DNA of 64,000 nucleotides, taken from Streptomyces sp. NRRL S-455. Its GTDB lineage: Bacteria; Actinomycetota; Actinomycetes; Streptomycetales; Streptomycetaceae. The stretch spans positions 496,001-560,000 of the forward strand of contig NZ_JOCT01000004.1 in assembly GCF_000717875.1 (NCBI RefSeq), in the 5' to 3' direction. Each line of letters begins with the position of its first letter. Position 1 is the stretch's first letter. The notes beneath the pieces are model-generated. The model was not told the origin of the DNA and ran no database searches. It saw only the letters and a list, made by a program, of their open reading frames with translations. The translations under genes were made by a program, and so were the position numbers. Positions 29,573 to 37,606 of the stretch are shown here, piece after piece.

Positions 29573-30742
29573 TTACCCGTCCTGTTCCTCATTCACATAG
29601 ACGCGAGGAACGCGCGTTCCGATCCGGGTCACGATCTCGTAGGCGATGGTTCCGGCCGCCTGGGCCCAGTCCTCGGCGGTGGGCTCGCCGCGGTCCCCCG
29701 GCCCGAAGAGGACCGCCTCGGCGCCCGCCTCGGGCTCGTCACCGCCCAGGTCGACCACGAACTGGTCCATGGCGACGCGCCCGGCGATCGTGCGCCACTT
29801 GCCCTCCACCAGGACCGGGCCGGCGGAGGAGGCGTGCCGCGGGATGCCGTCCGCGTAGCCGAGCGGGACGAGGCCGAGGGTGGTCTCGCCGGGCGTCACA
29901 TACCCGTGGCCGTAGCTCACGCCGTGTCCGCCCGGCACGCGCTTGACCAGGGCGAGCGAGGCGGACAGCGTCATCACGGGACGCAGCCCGAAGTCGGCCG
30001 GGGTGCCGAGTTCGGGGCTGGGCGAGATGCCGTAGAGGGAGATGCCGGTCCGGACGAGGTCGAAGTGGCTCTCGGGCAGGGTGAGCGTGGCCGGCGAGTT
30101 GGCGATGTGCCGGACCTCGGGGCGGACGCCCCGCTCCTCGGCGTACGCGACCATCTCCTGGAAGAGGCCGAGCTGGGCGGCGATGGAAGGATGGCCGGGT
30201 TCGTCGGCACAGGCGAGGTGCGACCACAGTCCCGTGACGCGCAGCAGCCCCTCGGCCTCGGCACGCAGCGCCTCGCGGACCAGCTCGGCCCAGTCGTCAC
30301 CGGGCTGGCAGCCACCCCGTCCGAGTCCCGTGTCCGCCTTGAGCTGCACCCGTGCGGGCCGTCCCGCGAGCCGGGCCGCCTCGGTGACCTCGCCGAGGGC
30401 CCACATCGCGCTGACGGACACGTCGAGGTCCGCCTCGATCGCCTCCCGCCAGGGCCCGCCGGGCGTCCACAACCAGCACATGATGCGGCCCGGCAGCCCG
30501 GCGGCCCGCAGGGCGAGGGCCTCCTCGGGCGTGGCCGTGCCCAGCCAGTCCGCCCCGGCGGCGACGGCCGCGCGGGCGCACGGCACAGCCCCGTGGCCGT
30601 ACGCCTCGGACTTCACCACGGCCATCAGGGCCGCGCCCGGCGCGTGGGCACGCAGGGCCCGCACGTTGGCCCGCAGGGCGGCCAGGTCGATCTCCGCACG
30701 GGCCCGCAGGGGCGCGGTCCGCGGGGCTGTTCTCTCGCTCAT
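29573..30742 (-). CDS. alr: Alanine racemase
   Basis: 389 residues. PLP lysine motif AVVKSEAYGHGA at the N-terminus, fold-type III barrel, and the C-terminal LGYADGIPRHAS and VAMDQFVVDLG; catalytic Tyr in GISLYGISP. Makes D-Ala for peptidoglycan. Start ATG 30742 (MSERTAPRTAPLRARAEIDL). The frame stays open upstream to 31105 only because it crosses a 25-bp repeat array; those residues are repeat-encoded and not part of the enzyme. Confidence 0.96.
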   Translation of the reverse strand: MSERTAPRTAPLRARAEIDLAALRANVRALRAHAPGAALMAVVKSEAYGHGAVPCARAAVAAGADWLGTATPEEALALRAAGLPGRIMCWLWTPGGPWREAIEADLDVSVSAMWALGEVTEAARLAGRPARVQLKADTGLGRGGCQPGDDWAELVREALRAEAEGLLRVTGLWSHLACADEPGHPSIAAQLGLFQEMVAYAEERGVRPEVRHIANSPATLTLPESHFDLVRTGISLYGISPSPELGTPADFGLRPVMTLSASLALVKRVPGGHGVSYGHGYVTPGETTLGLVPLGYADGIPRHASSAGPVLVEGKWRTIAGRVAMDQFVVDLGGDEPEAGAEAVLFGPGDRGEPTAEDWAQAAGTIAYEIVTRIGTRVPRVYVNEEQDG

Positions 30743-30825
30743 CGCGCCCAGTGTCTCAGAGGGTCCCGCCCCGGGCCGGAGGACCCGGCTCAGCCTTCTC
30801 GGCCCGTCCGGGGCCCGACCTTTCA

Positions 30826-31237
30826 GAACCCACCCGGCGCTTGACCTCTCGAACCCGGCCGGAGCTTGAGCTCTCGATCCCGCCCCCGGCGCTCGAGCTC
30901 CCGAACCTGACCGGCGCTCGAGGCCCGAAGCCGCCCGGAGCTCGAGACCCCGAACCGGCCCGGAGCTTGCCGCCCGGAGCTTGAGGCCCCGAACCCGCCC
31001 GGAGCTTGAGGCCCCGAACCCGCCCGGAGGTTGAGGCCCCGAACCGGCCCGGAGGTTGAGTTCCCGAACCCGCCCGACGCTCGAGCCCCCGAACTCGGCC
31101 GACACCTGAGCCCCCTAACCCGCCCGGAGCTTGAGGCCCCGAACCCGGCCGATCCCTGCGCTCTGCCCGTCCCGCGTTTGTGCTCTGCGCCCGCCCGGCG
31201 CATGTGCTCTGCGCCCGCCCGGCGCTTGAGGACGAGG
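30826..31237. repeat. 25-bp tandem repeat array, about 17 degenerate units
   Basis: Consensus unit GAACCCGCCCGGAGCTTGAGGCCCC. Units at 30991, 31016, 31041, 31066, 31091 and 31116 are exactly 25 bases; others range 18-27 with substitutions. The last units merge into a sequence (GCGCTTGAGGACGAGG... to about 31290) that I recognise as a dispersed intergenic repeat of Streptomyces genomes. The array lies between alr and nnr and probably grew by slippage from one dispersed-repeat copy. No gene is apparent. Confidence 0.88.
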
Positions 31238-31254
31238 CCGTCCAGGCCGAAGCG

Positions 31255-31280
31255 GGGGCCCGGGGGCGCCAGCCCCCGGA
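31255..31280. terminator. GC-rich stem-loop at the end of the repeat array
   Basis: GGGGGCCCGGGGGCGCCAGCCCCC region: GGGGGC and GCCCCC arms can pair around a short loop. It is part of the dispersed repeat and lies about 75 bases past the nnr stop, so it may terminate nnr transcription. Confidence 0.4.
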
Positions 31281-31354
31281 CTCGGGACGGGAAGGGGCGG
31301 AGGGGGCGACCCGCCTCACAGCCCCCCTCACCGCCGGCGCACTCACCGGTTCAA

Positions 31355-32803
31355 TCAGCCGAGCACATTCCGCCAAGCCTCCGGAACCGCGTCCGCCACA
31401 TCGTGCGCCCCCACCGGCGCCCCCTCCGCCGCCAGCCTCCCGGCCAGCCCATGCACATACGCCCCCACACTCGCCGCATCCACCGCCGAGAGCCCCGCCG
31501 CCAGCAACGACCCGGCCAGCCCCGACAGCACGTCCCCGCTCCCCGCCGTGGCCAGCCAGGACGTCCCCGTCGGGTTCACCCGCACCGCCCCACCTCCCGG
31601 GTCCGCCACCAACGTCGTCGACCCCTTCAGCAGCACGGTCGCCCCGTACCGCCCCGCCAGCTCCCGCGCCGCCGCCAGCCGGGCCCCCTCGACCTCCCGC
31701 CGCTCCACCCCGAGCAGCGCCGCCGCCTCTCCCGCGTGCGGTGTCATCAGCGTCGGTGCCCTGCGTGCCCGCACGACCGCCGCGTCGGCCAACCGCAACC
31801 CGTCCGCATCGACCAGCACCGGCACGTCCGCCGCCAGCACCTCCCCCACCGTCGCCGCGTCGTCCCCGGCCCCCGGCCCGGTGACCCACGCCTGCACCCG
31901 CCCGGCGTGCTTCGGCCCCCGGTCCGACACGAGCGTCTCGGGATACCGCGCGATGACGGCGTCCCCGGCGGGCCCGACGTACCGCACGGCCCCGGCCCCG
32001 CCCCGCAGCGCTCCCGCGACGGCGAGCACCGCGGCGCCCGGGTAGCGCGCCGACCCGGCGGCGATTCCCACCACCCCCCGCCGGTACTTGTCGCTCTCGG
32101 CCCGCGGCACCGGCAGCAGCTCCGCCACGTCCGCGTGCTGCAACGCCTCCAGCTCCGGCTCGGCCGGCAGCTCCAGCCCGATGTCGACGAGCCGCACGGA
32201 CCCCGCGTACTCCCGCGCGGGGTCGATCAGCAGACCCGGCTTGTGCGTCCCGAACGTCACCGTCAGATCCGCCCGTACGGCCGCCCCGCGCACCTCGCCC
32301 GTGTCGGCCTCGACCCCGCTCGGCAGGTCGACGGCGACGACGGCGCCCCGTGACCGCTCGGCGGCGGCGGCCAGCGGCACCGCGTCCGGCCGCAGGCCGC
32401 CCTTCCCGCCGATCCCGATGATGCCGTCCACGACGAGATCGGCCCGCTCGATCAGCTCCTCGACGCCACCGCCGCCCAAGGCCGCACCGGCGTCCACGGC
32501 GCGCCCCCCGGCCCGCCGAAGCGCCGCGAGCCCCCCTGCGTGAGCACGCTCAGGCGCGAGCAGCACCGCCGTGACACCGGCCCCGCGCCTCGCCAGCCGG
32601 GCACCGGCGTACAACGCGTCACCCCCGTTGTCACCACTGCCGACCAGCAGTACGACCCTGCTCCCGTACACCCGCCCGACCAGGTCGGCGCAGGCGGCGG
32701 CGAGTCCGGCGGCGGCGCGTTGCATCAGCGCCCCCTCCGGCAGCCGCGCCATCAGCTCCCGTTCTGCGGTCCTGACCGTCTCCACGCTGTACGCACTACG
32801 CAT
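31355..32803 (-). CDS. nnr: Bifunctional NAD(P)H-hydrate epimerase / dehydratase
   Basis: 482 residues. N-terminal YjeF epimerase domain (RSAYSVETVRTAERELMARLPEG, VLLVGSGDNGGDALYAGARLA, AVDLPSGVEADTGEV) and C-terminal ribokinase-like dehydratase domain ([65 protein letters not shown]). Repairs hydrated NADH/NADPH. Start ATG 32803 with GGGAAA upstream; the extra frame to 32944 is rejected. Upstream of alr on the same strand as usual, but separated from it by the repeat array. Confidence 0.95.
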   Translation of the reverse strand: MRSAYSVETVRTAERELMARLPEGALMQRAAAGLAAACADLVGRVYGSRVVLLVGSGDNGGDALYAGARLARRGAGVTAVLLAPERAHAGGLAALRRAGGRAVDAGAALGGGGVEELIERADLVVDGIIGIGGKGGLRPDAVPLAAAAERSRGAVVAVDLPSGVEADTGEVRGAAVRADLTVTFGTHKPGLLIDPAREYAGSVRLVDIGLELPAEPELEALQHADVAELLPVPRAESDKYRRGVVGIAAGSARYPGAAVLAVAGALRGGAGAVRYVGPAGDAVIARYPETLVSDRGPKHAGRVQAWVTGPGAGDDAATVGEVLAADVPVLVDADGLRLADAAVVRARRAPTLMTPHAGEAAALLGVERREVEGARLAAARELAGRYGATVLLKGSTTLVADPGGGAVRVNPTGTSWLATAGSGDVLSGLAGSLLAAGLSAVDAASVGAYVHGLAGRLAAEGAPVGAHDVADAVPEAWRNVLG

Positions 32804-32903
32804 GCGGTCGAGTTTCCCGTACGACCGCCGGACCACTCCCCTGTATCGCGCACGACTCCGGACCGTGTCGCACCTCCGGCAACTCCCGGCAGCACCGCAC
32901 CCA

Positions 32904-32932
32904 TTGACGCTTTGCGAACCCTTTGCCAGACT
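32904..32932 (+). promoter_or_regulatory. Candidate sigma-70-type promoter of the beta-helix gene
   Basis: TTGACG, 17-base spacer, CAGACT (Streptomyces-like TAGACT with one change). It would start transcription about 85 bases before the ATG at 33024. Confidence 0.45.
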
Positions 32933-32944
32933 CCCCGATCGCAC

Positions 32945-32958
32945 AGAAAGCGCTTGCC
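32945..32958 (+). promoter_or_regulatory. LacI-type operator-like palindrome
   Basis: AGAAAGCGCTTGCC: GCGC centre with 5 of 6 symmetric pairs, the form used by many sugar-responsive LacI regulators. It lies just after the predicted transcription start of the secreted beta-helix gene. Confidence 0.4.
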
Positions 32959-33023
32959 CTCACCTTGCGCGCGAGGGCCCACGCGATTGCACACCCCCCA
33001 CGTCCGAAGAAACCGAGGCCCCC

Positions 33024-34178
33024 ATGGGACGCAGAGCCGCATTACTCGCCGCCGCCGGCGCAACCGCCCTCCTCACCGCCGCCGGCACCCTGACCGCTCC
33101 CGCCACCGCCGCCCCCACGCGAGCGGCGGCCTGCGGAGACGGTTCCTACCAGGCCGAGGCCGTGCAGAACGGCAGCACCTGGACCGCCCGGCGCGGCGGC
33201 AGCACGCTCTACACCGGCACCGACATGCGCGCCGCCGTCCAGGCGGCAGTCAACGGCCTCACCGCGGGACGCACCGCGAAGGAACGGGTCGTGGTCCGCG
33301 GCTCGGGCTCGATTCCGGCGGGATCCCGCATCTCCCTGCCGAGCTACACCGTCCTCGACGTCTGCGGCACCATCGACGTCACCGGCAGCGGCTCGGGCGA
33401 CCAGGCGCCGGTCTACTCACGCGGCACCCGCGACGTCGAGGTCCAGAACCTCAAGCTCACCGGCACACCGCTGTACGGGATCTTCCTGCGCAACGTCCAG
33501 AACGTGGTGCTCGGCCAGATCGACATGCGCCTCTCCCGCGGCCTGGGCGTCCGCATCGACAACCGCGGCGACACCAGTCAGTGGACGCGCAACGTCCGTA
33601 TCGACAACGTCCACGTCTCCGGCGCGTCCAGCCACGCGGTCGAGACCTACGGTGTCGACGGCCTCACCATCGGCACGGTCACCGCCCGCAACGTGGGCGA
33701 GTCCGGCCTGCTGCTCAACCAGACCATCAACGCGAGCGTCACCAAGGTGGACGCGGAGAACGCGGGCACCGGCACCGGCTACGCGGCCTTCCGGATGGCC
33801 AACCGCAACGGCCGGGTCGGCAGCGGCTACCCCACCAACATCCGCGTCGGCGAGGTCATCGCCCGGGGCGGCGGGCGCGGCGTGTTCTGCGTCTCCGAGA
33901 GCGGCGGGGCGACGATCAACAAGGTGACTCTCTCCAACACCGGCAACAACTCGGTCCTGATCGAGAACTGCTACAACGTCAGCCTTGCGGCCCAGAGCGG
34001 CACGATCACGGGCGGCGGCGAGCTGCGCCTGGCCGCGCGCTCGGAGTTCCCCAACAACAAGGACATCACCATCCAGAACCTGACGGTCACCAACTCGGCC
34101 ATCAGGGAGAACCCGTGTGGTGAGAACACGACGTTCCGCAACATCACACGGGTGAACAGCAGCCAGTCGATCTGCTGA
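33024..34178 (+). CDS. Secreted right-handed beta-helix protein
   Basis: 384 residues. Signal peptide (RRAALLAAAGATALLTAAGTLTAPATAA, cleaved near residue 31), so exported. The mature part has successive short beta-strand repeats (VEVQNLKLTG, VVLGQIDMRLS, VRIDNVHVSG, LTIGTVTARN, ITIQNLTVTN) typical of pectate-lyase/polygalacturonase-type parallel beta-helices, plus cysteine pairs. No family-specific catalytic motif was recognised, so polysaccharide lyase or hydrolase activity is inference. Start ATG 33024 with GAGG upstream. A -35/-10 pair and a LacI-type palindrome precede it, which fits carbohydrate control. Confidence 0.82.
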   Translation: MGRRAALLAAAGATALLTAAGTLTAPATAAPTRAAACGDGSYQAEAVQNGSTWTARRGGSTLYTGTDMRAAVQAAVNGLTAGRTAKERVVVRGSGSIPAGSRISLPSYTVLDVCGTIDVTGSGSGDQAPVYSRGTRDVEVQNLKLTGTPLYGIFLRNVQNVVLGQIDMRLSRGLGVRIDNRGDTSQWTRNVRIDNVHVSGASSHAVETYGVDGLTIGTVTARNVGESGLLLNQTINASVTKVDAENAGTGTGYAAFRMANRNGRVGSGYPTNIRVGEVIARGGGRGVFCVSESGGATINKVTLSNTGNNSVLIENCYNVSLAAQSGTITGGGELRLAARSEFPNNKDITIQNLTVTNSAIRENPCGENTTFRNITRVNSSQSIC

Positions 34179-34208
34179 CGCCCCCGCGCCCCTCGAAGCC
34201 CTCGCCCC

Positions 34209-35213
34209 TCAGCCGGCGGGGGCTTCGCCGCCCAGCCGGCTCAGCGCCTGCATGGCCTCGCGCTCGACGCGCGCGATGTCGGAGAGGACGGCACCCGCCC
34301 GCATGAGGCCCTGCCCCTCACCCGACTCACCGGCTGTCGCGATCAGCGCCGCGACCTCCGTCCACAGGGCGGCCGCCTCCGAGTACAGCCCGTGCCCGGT
34401 GCGCAGATGGCCGCTGTCGAGCCACTGGGCGCACTCGGCGAGGAAGTCGCGGTAGAGGTTGCGGAACAGGGCACCACCGGTGCCGGCCTTCTCCATCAGG
34501 CGGGCGGCCTGCGGCAGATCCCGGCGCGGGTCGTCGGTGCGTTGGAGCCAGCCTGGCACGAGCTTCCCGGCCTTCTCGATGCCCCGGTGGCCGAGGTTGG
34601 CGATGGGCGGGTGGAGGAAGGCGTCCGCGCAGGCGGTGATGGCGGGAACGATCCGGTCCCGTGGGGCGGGCGGCTCGGCCGGAGCAGTGAGGGTGAAGGA
34701 CCGGTGCCGGGCGGTCATCGGCCCGCGCGCGGCCCTGGCCCGGGCGAGGCCGGCCAGACTGGTGGACACCGCGCCGCCCTGCTGCTCGGTGTCCACGAGG
34801 TAGGCGTTCCGCTCGTCATAGCCGTACAGGGCGACGACATGGCCGCCGAAGTGCACCTTCGAGGTGAAGTAGTCCAGGTGGTAGCTGTCGAGCTGCAGCC
34901 CGACGGGGTGCCCGGCGTCGATGGCCGCCGCCACGTTCTCCCACCCCTTGCGGGCGGATCCGGTCTCCCGCACCACGAGTTCCAGCCCGAGTCTTCCGGC
35001 CAGGTTCCTGGTGAGCTCGAAGGGCTTGACCCGCCCTCCGAGGAACGGGAAGTCCATGTTCTTGCTGTCCCAGTAGACGAAGGACAGTCCGGAGCCGAGG
35101 CCGAAGAGCATGGGCTCGGACAGGTCGATGCCCTGGTGCCGCAGCAGCAGTCCCAGTGCTGTCGTCTCGCAGTGCTGCGCGCCACGGGTGTCGACGCCTT
35201 TCACCATGACCAT
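34209..35213 (-). CDS. BtrH N-terminal-domain protein (papain-like acyltransferase/peptidase fold)
   Basis: 334 residues. N-terminal half fits the BtrH_N family: RGAQHCETTALGLLLRHQG (Cys), GLGSGLSFVYWDS, PVGLQLDSYHLDYFTSKVHFGGHVVALYGYD (His) and YLVDTEQQG (Asp), a possible Cys-His-Asp triad. The C-terminal helical half resembles DUF4872. BtrH itself transfers an acyl side chain in butirosin biosynthesis; others sit in natural-product clusters, but here there is no such cluster. ATG 35213 has AGGAGG at 7 bases. Divergent from a small membrane-protein gene across an interval full of repeats. Confidence 0.8.
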   Translation of the reverse strand: MVMVKGVDTRGAQHCETTALGLLLRHQGIDLSEPMLFGLGSGLSFVYWDSKNMDFPFLGGRVKPFELTRNLAGRLGLELVVRETGSARKGWENVAAAIDAGHPVGLQLDSYHLDYFTSKVHFGGHVVALYGYDERNAYLVDTEQQGGAVSTSLAGLARARAARGPMTARHRSFTLTAPAEPPAPRDRIVPAITACADAFLHPPIANLGHRGIEKAGKLVPGWLQRTDDPRRDLPQAARLMEKAGTGGALFRNLYRDFLAECAQWLDSGHLRTGHGLYSEAAALWTEVAALIATAGESGEGQGLMRAGAVLSDIARVEREAMQALSRLGGEAPAG

Positions 35214-35252
35214 GCTGTGCCTCCTGAAGGTCCGCTATGATCGACCCACGAT

Positions 35253-35268
35253 TTGAACTCGTTCAAAA
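35253..35268. promoter_or_regulatory. TetR-type operator-like palindrome
   Basis: TTTGAAC-TC-GTTCAAA, perfect 7-bp arms, 40 bases upstream of the BtrH-like gene and about 84 upstream of the small membrane gene. The shape suits a TetR-family dimer. No tetR gene is adjacent. Confidence 0.55.
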
Positions 35269-35338
35269 CGGTCGCTCGAAGATCGCTCGAAGATCGCTGG
35301 AAGACCACTCGAAGATCGCTCGTAGGTCGTTCAAAAGG
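35260..35338. repeat. 11-bp tandem repeats, six units plus one
   Basis: Six contiguous units from 35273 to 35338: TCGCTCGAAGA, TCGCTCGAAGA, TCGCTGGAAGA, CCACTCGAAGA, TCGCTCGTAGG, TCGTTCAAAAG. A seventh, TCGTTCAAAAC (35260-35270), is the right arm of the palindrome. Period 11 is about one helical turn, so the units face the same side of the DNA. Confidence 0.85.
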
Positions 35339-35351
35339 GGGAGGCCAGACC

Positions 35352-35624
35352 ATGGCCGGATCCACCAGCTCCACCGCAACCGACACGCCGGCCACCGCCC
35401 TTGGCCCCACGGCACTCGTCCTCGGCGCCTTCTCCGCCGTGGGCACATGGGCGTTCCTGTTCCCCTGGACGGTGCTGGCCGGGGCGCTGGCCGTCACGTT
35501 CGGCGTGATGGGCCTGCACTACGCCCGCAAGGGCATGGGCCGGCTGTGGACGGCGGCGACGGGCACGGTGCTGGGCGCGGCAGGCTTCATCGGCACCTTC
35601 ACGCTCCTGTGGGCGATGTACTGA
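35352..35624 (+). CDS. Small membrane protein
   Basis: 90 residues. GGGGGAGG about 6 bases before ATG 35352. After a Ser/Thr-rich N-terminus there are two or three hydrophobic segments (ALVLGAFSAVGTWAFLFPWTVLAGALAVTFGVMGL and AATGTVLGAAGFIGTFTLLWAM) joined by a basic loop (HYARKGMGR), resembling DUF4190-type proteins. Function unknown. Divergent from the BtrH-like gene; the shared interval carries a palindrome and 11-bp repeats. Confidence 0.8.
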   Translation: MAGSTSSTATDTPATALGPTALVLGAFSAVGTWAFLFPWTVLAGALAVTFGVMGLHYARKGMGRLWTAATGTVLGAAGFIGTFTLLWAMY

Positions 35625-35646
35625 CGCACCACCCCGTGTCACCCCG

Positions 35647-36018
35647 TCACCCCTCCGCGATGACAACGGCCGAGGCCACCCCGGCGTCATGACTCAGGGA
35701 CACGTGCCAGGACCGCACACCGAGCTCGGCGGCCCGCGCGGCCACCGTCCCGCTCACGCGCAGCCGGGGTTGCCCACTGTCCTCGACGCACACCTCGGCA
35801 TCGGTCCAGAGCAGCCCGGCCGGTGCACCGAGCGCCTTGGCCAGGGCCTCCTTGGCGGCGAACCGGGCGGCCAGGGAGGCGACACCCCGCCGTTCCCCAC
35901 TGGGCAGCACCAACTCCCGCTCCACGAACAGCCGCTCGGCCAGCGCGGGCGTACGCTCCAGAGACGCCGCGAACCGCTCGATCTCGGCGACGTCGATCCC
36001 GACCCCGATGATGCTCAT
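35647..36018 (-). CDS. acpS: Holo-[acyl-carrier-protein] synthase
   Basis: 123 residues. [24 protein letters not shown] (Mg-binding Asp), [13 protein letters not shown] (Glu/Lys) and [19 protein letters not shown] are the AcpS signatures. Transfers 4'-phosphopantetheine from CoA to the fatty-acid ACP. Start ATG 36018; a longer frame to 36348 is not supported. It lies 22 bases from, and convergent with, the small membrane gene. Confidence 0.95.
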   Translation of the reverse strand: MSIIGVGIDVAEIERFAASLERTPALAERLFVERELVLPSGERRGVASLAARFAAKEALAKALGAPAGLLWTDAEVCVEDSGQPRLRVSGTVAARAAELGVRSWHVSLSHDAGVASAVVIAEG

Positions 36019-36095
36019 GCCCAGCACCCTAGTGCGGCGTGTGTGCGTTTCCCTCGCGGCGCCTGAGAGATGCCCGTGAGTGATCTTGATTGTGG

Positions 36096-36206
36096 TCAGC
36101 CCGTGAAGGACTCGGGGCCGAAGCGGCCCCACGCCAGGAAGAGGGCCAGGGCGAGGTCGATCAGGCCGCCCGCGCTCGTCACTCTCTCGCCACGGCGGAG
36201 GCGCAT
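36096..36206 (-). CDS. Possible 36-residue frame or gene fragment upstream of acpS
   Basis: Frame [36 protein letters not shown] with coding-like third-base composition and one hydrophobic stretch. The frame stays open only to a TGA near 36236, and there is no ribosome site before ATG 36206. It looks like the C-terminal end of a lost membrane-protein gene or a very small gene. Placed next to the broken ECF41 locus, a remnant is the more likely reading. Confidence 0.3.
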   Translation of the reverse strand: MRLRRGERVTSAGGLIDLALALFLAWGRFGPESFTG

Positions 36207-36263
36207 GGTCAGCGCGCCGGATGTCAGGCAGACGGTTCAGGCAGACGTGGGTCACAGGCCTCC

Positions 36264-36290
36264 CTGTCACAGGGCGTCGGGCTGTCTCGC
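36264..36290 (+). promoter_or_regulatory. ECF41-type promoter (left copy)
   Basis: TGTCACA, 16-base spacer, CGCC. The published ECF41 consensus is TGTCACA-N16-CGTC, so one mismatch. It lies 42 bases before the ATG at 36332 of an interrupted gene. Confidence 0.6.
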
Positions 36291-36331
36291 CCAAGGGGAC
36301 GTAGCCACCGACGAGTACGGAGGAGAACGCA

Positions 36332-36350
36332 ATGGACGCGCGAGTCAACT
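36332..36350 (+). pseudogene. Interrupted gene start downstream of the ECF41 promoter
   Basis: GGAGGAG (36319-36325), 6 bases, then ATG and codons for MDARVN before IS605-type end sequence begins. Genes controlled by ECF41 sigma factors include carboxymuconolactone decarboxylase/AhpD-like proteins, which often begin in this way (MDAR/MEARxNxx). The rest of the coding sequence is not found on the other side of the element, so the gene was truncated by insertion plus deletion. Family assignment rests on six residues and context. Confidence 0.4.
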
Positions 36351-36490
36351 ACCCGTCGCTAGAGCGACGGGCTTGCACAACGGGCATCACTGGGTGTGAT
36401 GCTGCGTTTGCGTCCAGCCCGGTCCCGCTGGCGCGGTGGTGGGGCAGGGACCGTTGACTGGGCCCCGCATCGCCACAACTCCCGCGCACG
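36346..36490 (-). ncRNA. Putative omega RNA (reRNA) at the tnpB 3' end
   Basis: TnpB nucleases use an RNA made from the 3' end of tnpB and the element's right end, with the flanking DNA acting as guide. Here the terminal hairpin CCCGTCGCT-AG-AGCGACGGG (36352-36371) has the tnpB stop in its loop. If the element ends at GTTGAC on the minus strand, the guide would be copied from the interrupted gene's start (TCGCGCGTCCATTGCG...). The upstream limit given is a guess. Confidence 0.35.
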
Positions 36491-37606
36491 GGCGCGGATG
36501 TTGCGGGAGCTGTTCCGGTCCGCGTGATCAACGAATCCGCAGGCCCGGCACGCGAACCAGGCCTGCGAGACCCGGTTCGCCCTGTCGACGTGCCCGCACT
36601 CGGCGCAGGTGCGCGAGGTGTACGCCGGATCGACATACACCACCGGGACCCCCGCCCGGCGGGCCTTGTACGCGATGAACTGCCCCAGCTGGGCGAAGGC
36701 CCAGCTGGAGTGGGTGGCCCGTTGGGGCTTTCGAAGCCGTACCCTCTCACGCATGCCCGTCAGGTCTTCCAGGGCGATTCCGCGCGAGGTGCGTTCTGCC
36801 TCGGCCACCACATGCTTCGCGATCTTGTGGTTGATGTCCTTCGCCCGCCGTGCTTCCTTGCGCCGCCGCTTCTTCAGGCGGCGTTTGGCAGACGGGGTGT
36901 TCTTCTTGCGCAGCTTGGTCCGCAGCGTGCGTTCCCGCAGCCGTGCGCGGTTGAGGTCGCGTCCGGCCATGATCTCGCCGTCGCTGGTGGTGGCGATGTT
37001 GACGATGCCCAAGTCGATGCCGAGGAAGTCCACCGGATCGGTGTTCGGCGGTGCCTCGGGGACCTCGCAGGTGGCCAGCAGAAACCACATGCCGTCGCGG
37101 CACACGAGATCGGACTCGCCCTTGCGGTACAGGGCCAGCATGGTCAGCTGTTCCGGCGACGCGGTGAGGGCCACGTCCTTGACCCGGCCCGCCACCGTCC
37201 AGATCGAGACCCGCCGCTCGGGAATCCGCCAGGACAGCATCCGGTCGTCGTAGGGCTGCGCACCCTCGGTCCGGAAGGCGATCGGCTTCTCGGTGGCCCG
37301 GCGGTAGCGCCTGGAGCCGGGCCTGCCCAGGTTCCCGGCCTTCAGGTTCGCCTTCAGCGTCGCGTACGCGTCGCACACCTTTTTGATCACATGCTGGGCG
37401 GCCTGCGCCCCCAGATTCCACCGGGCCTTGATCTCGCCGTAGGCGTGCTCCCGCAAGGCGAAGTTGCGCTTCACGTCCTTGTCGAAGGCGACCCGGCTGC
37501 ACCAGGTGGCAGCCTCGTTGCACGCCTGCAGGGTCGCCTCAAGTACCTTCGCCTGCACGGGCGTCGGCAACAGCCTCACCTGCACGATCAACTTCACGAT
37601 CATCAA
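36359..37606 (-). CDS. tnpB: RNA-guided endonuclease TnpB / IS605 OrfB
   Basis: 415 residues. N-terminal helix-turn-helix (VQVRLLPTPVQAKVLEATL), RuvC-like nuclease with Asp198 (GIDLG), Glu280 (GIALEDL) and Asp363 (HADRN), and the zinc ribbon Cys334/337/353/356 (CAECG, CRACG). All catalytic residues are present, so the protein may be active. A basic segment (residues 228-258) is rich in Lys/Arg. Start ATG 37606 (MMIVKLIVQVRL). The stop lies in the loop of the terminal hairpin. Codon use is like its neighbours, suggesting long residence in actinobacteria. Confidence 0.93.
   Translation of the reverse strand: MMIVKLIVQVRLLPTPVQAKVLEATLQACNEAATWCSRVAFDKDVKRNFALREHAYGEIKARWNLGAQAAQHVIKKVCDAYATLKANLKAGNLGRPGSRRYRRATEKPIAFRTEGAQPYDDRMLSWRIPERRVSIWTVAGRVKDVALTASPEQLTMLALYRKGESDLVCRDGMWFLLATCEVPEAPPNTDPVDFLGIDLGIVNIATTSDGEIMAGRDLNRARLRERTLRTKLRKKNTPSAKRRLKKRRRKEARRAKDINHKIAKHVVAEAERTSRGIALEDLTGMRERVRLRKPQRATHSSWAFAQLGQFIAYKARRAGVPVVYVDPAYTSRTCAECGHVDRANRVSQAWFACRACGFVDHADRNSSRNIRARARELWRCGAQSTVPAPPPRQRDRAGRKRSITPSDARCASPSL

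Noticed and set aside
30743..31105. 121-codon upstream extension of the alr frame
   Set aside because: It runs through the 25-bp repeat array and encodes only repeat-derived residues; AlrA homology begins at ATG 30742.
30756..31889. 377-codon minus-strand frame across the repeat array and nnr
   Set aside because: Gly/Ala/Arg low-complexity product in the wrong frame relative to nnr; an effect of GC-rich repeats.
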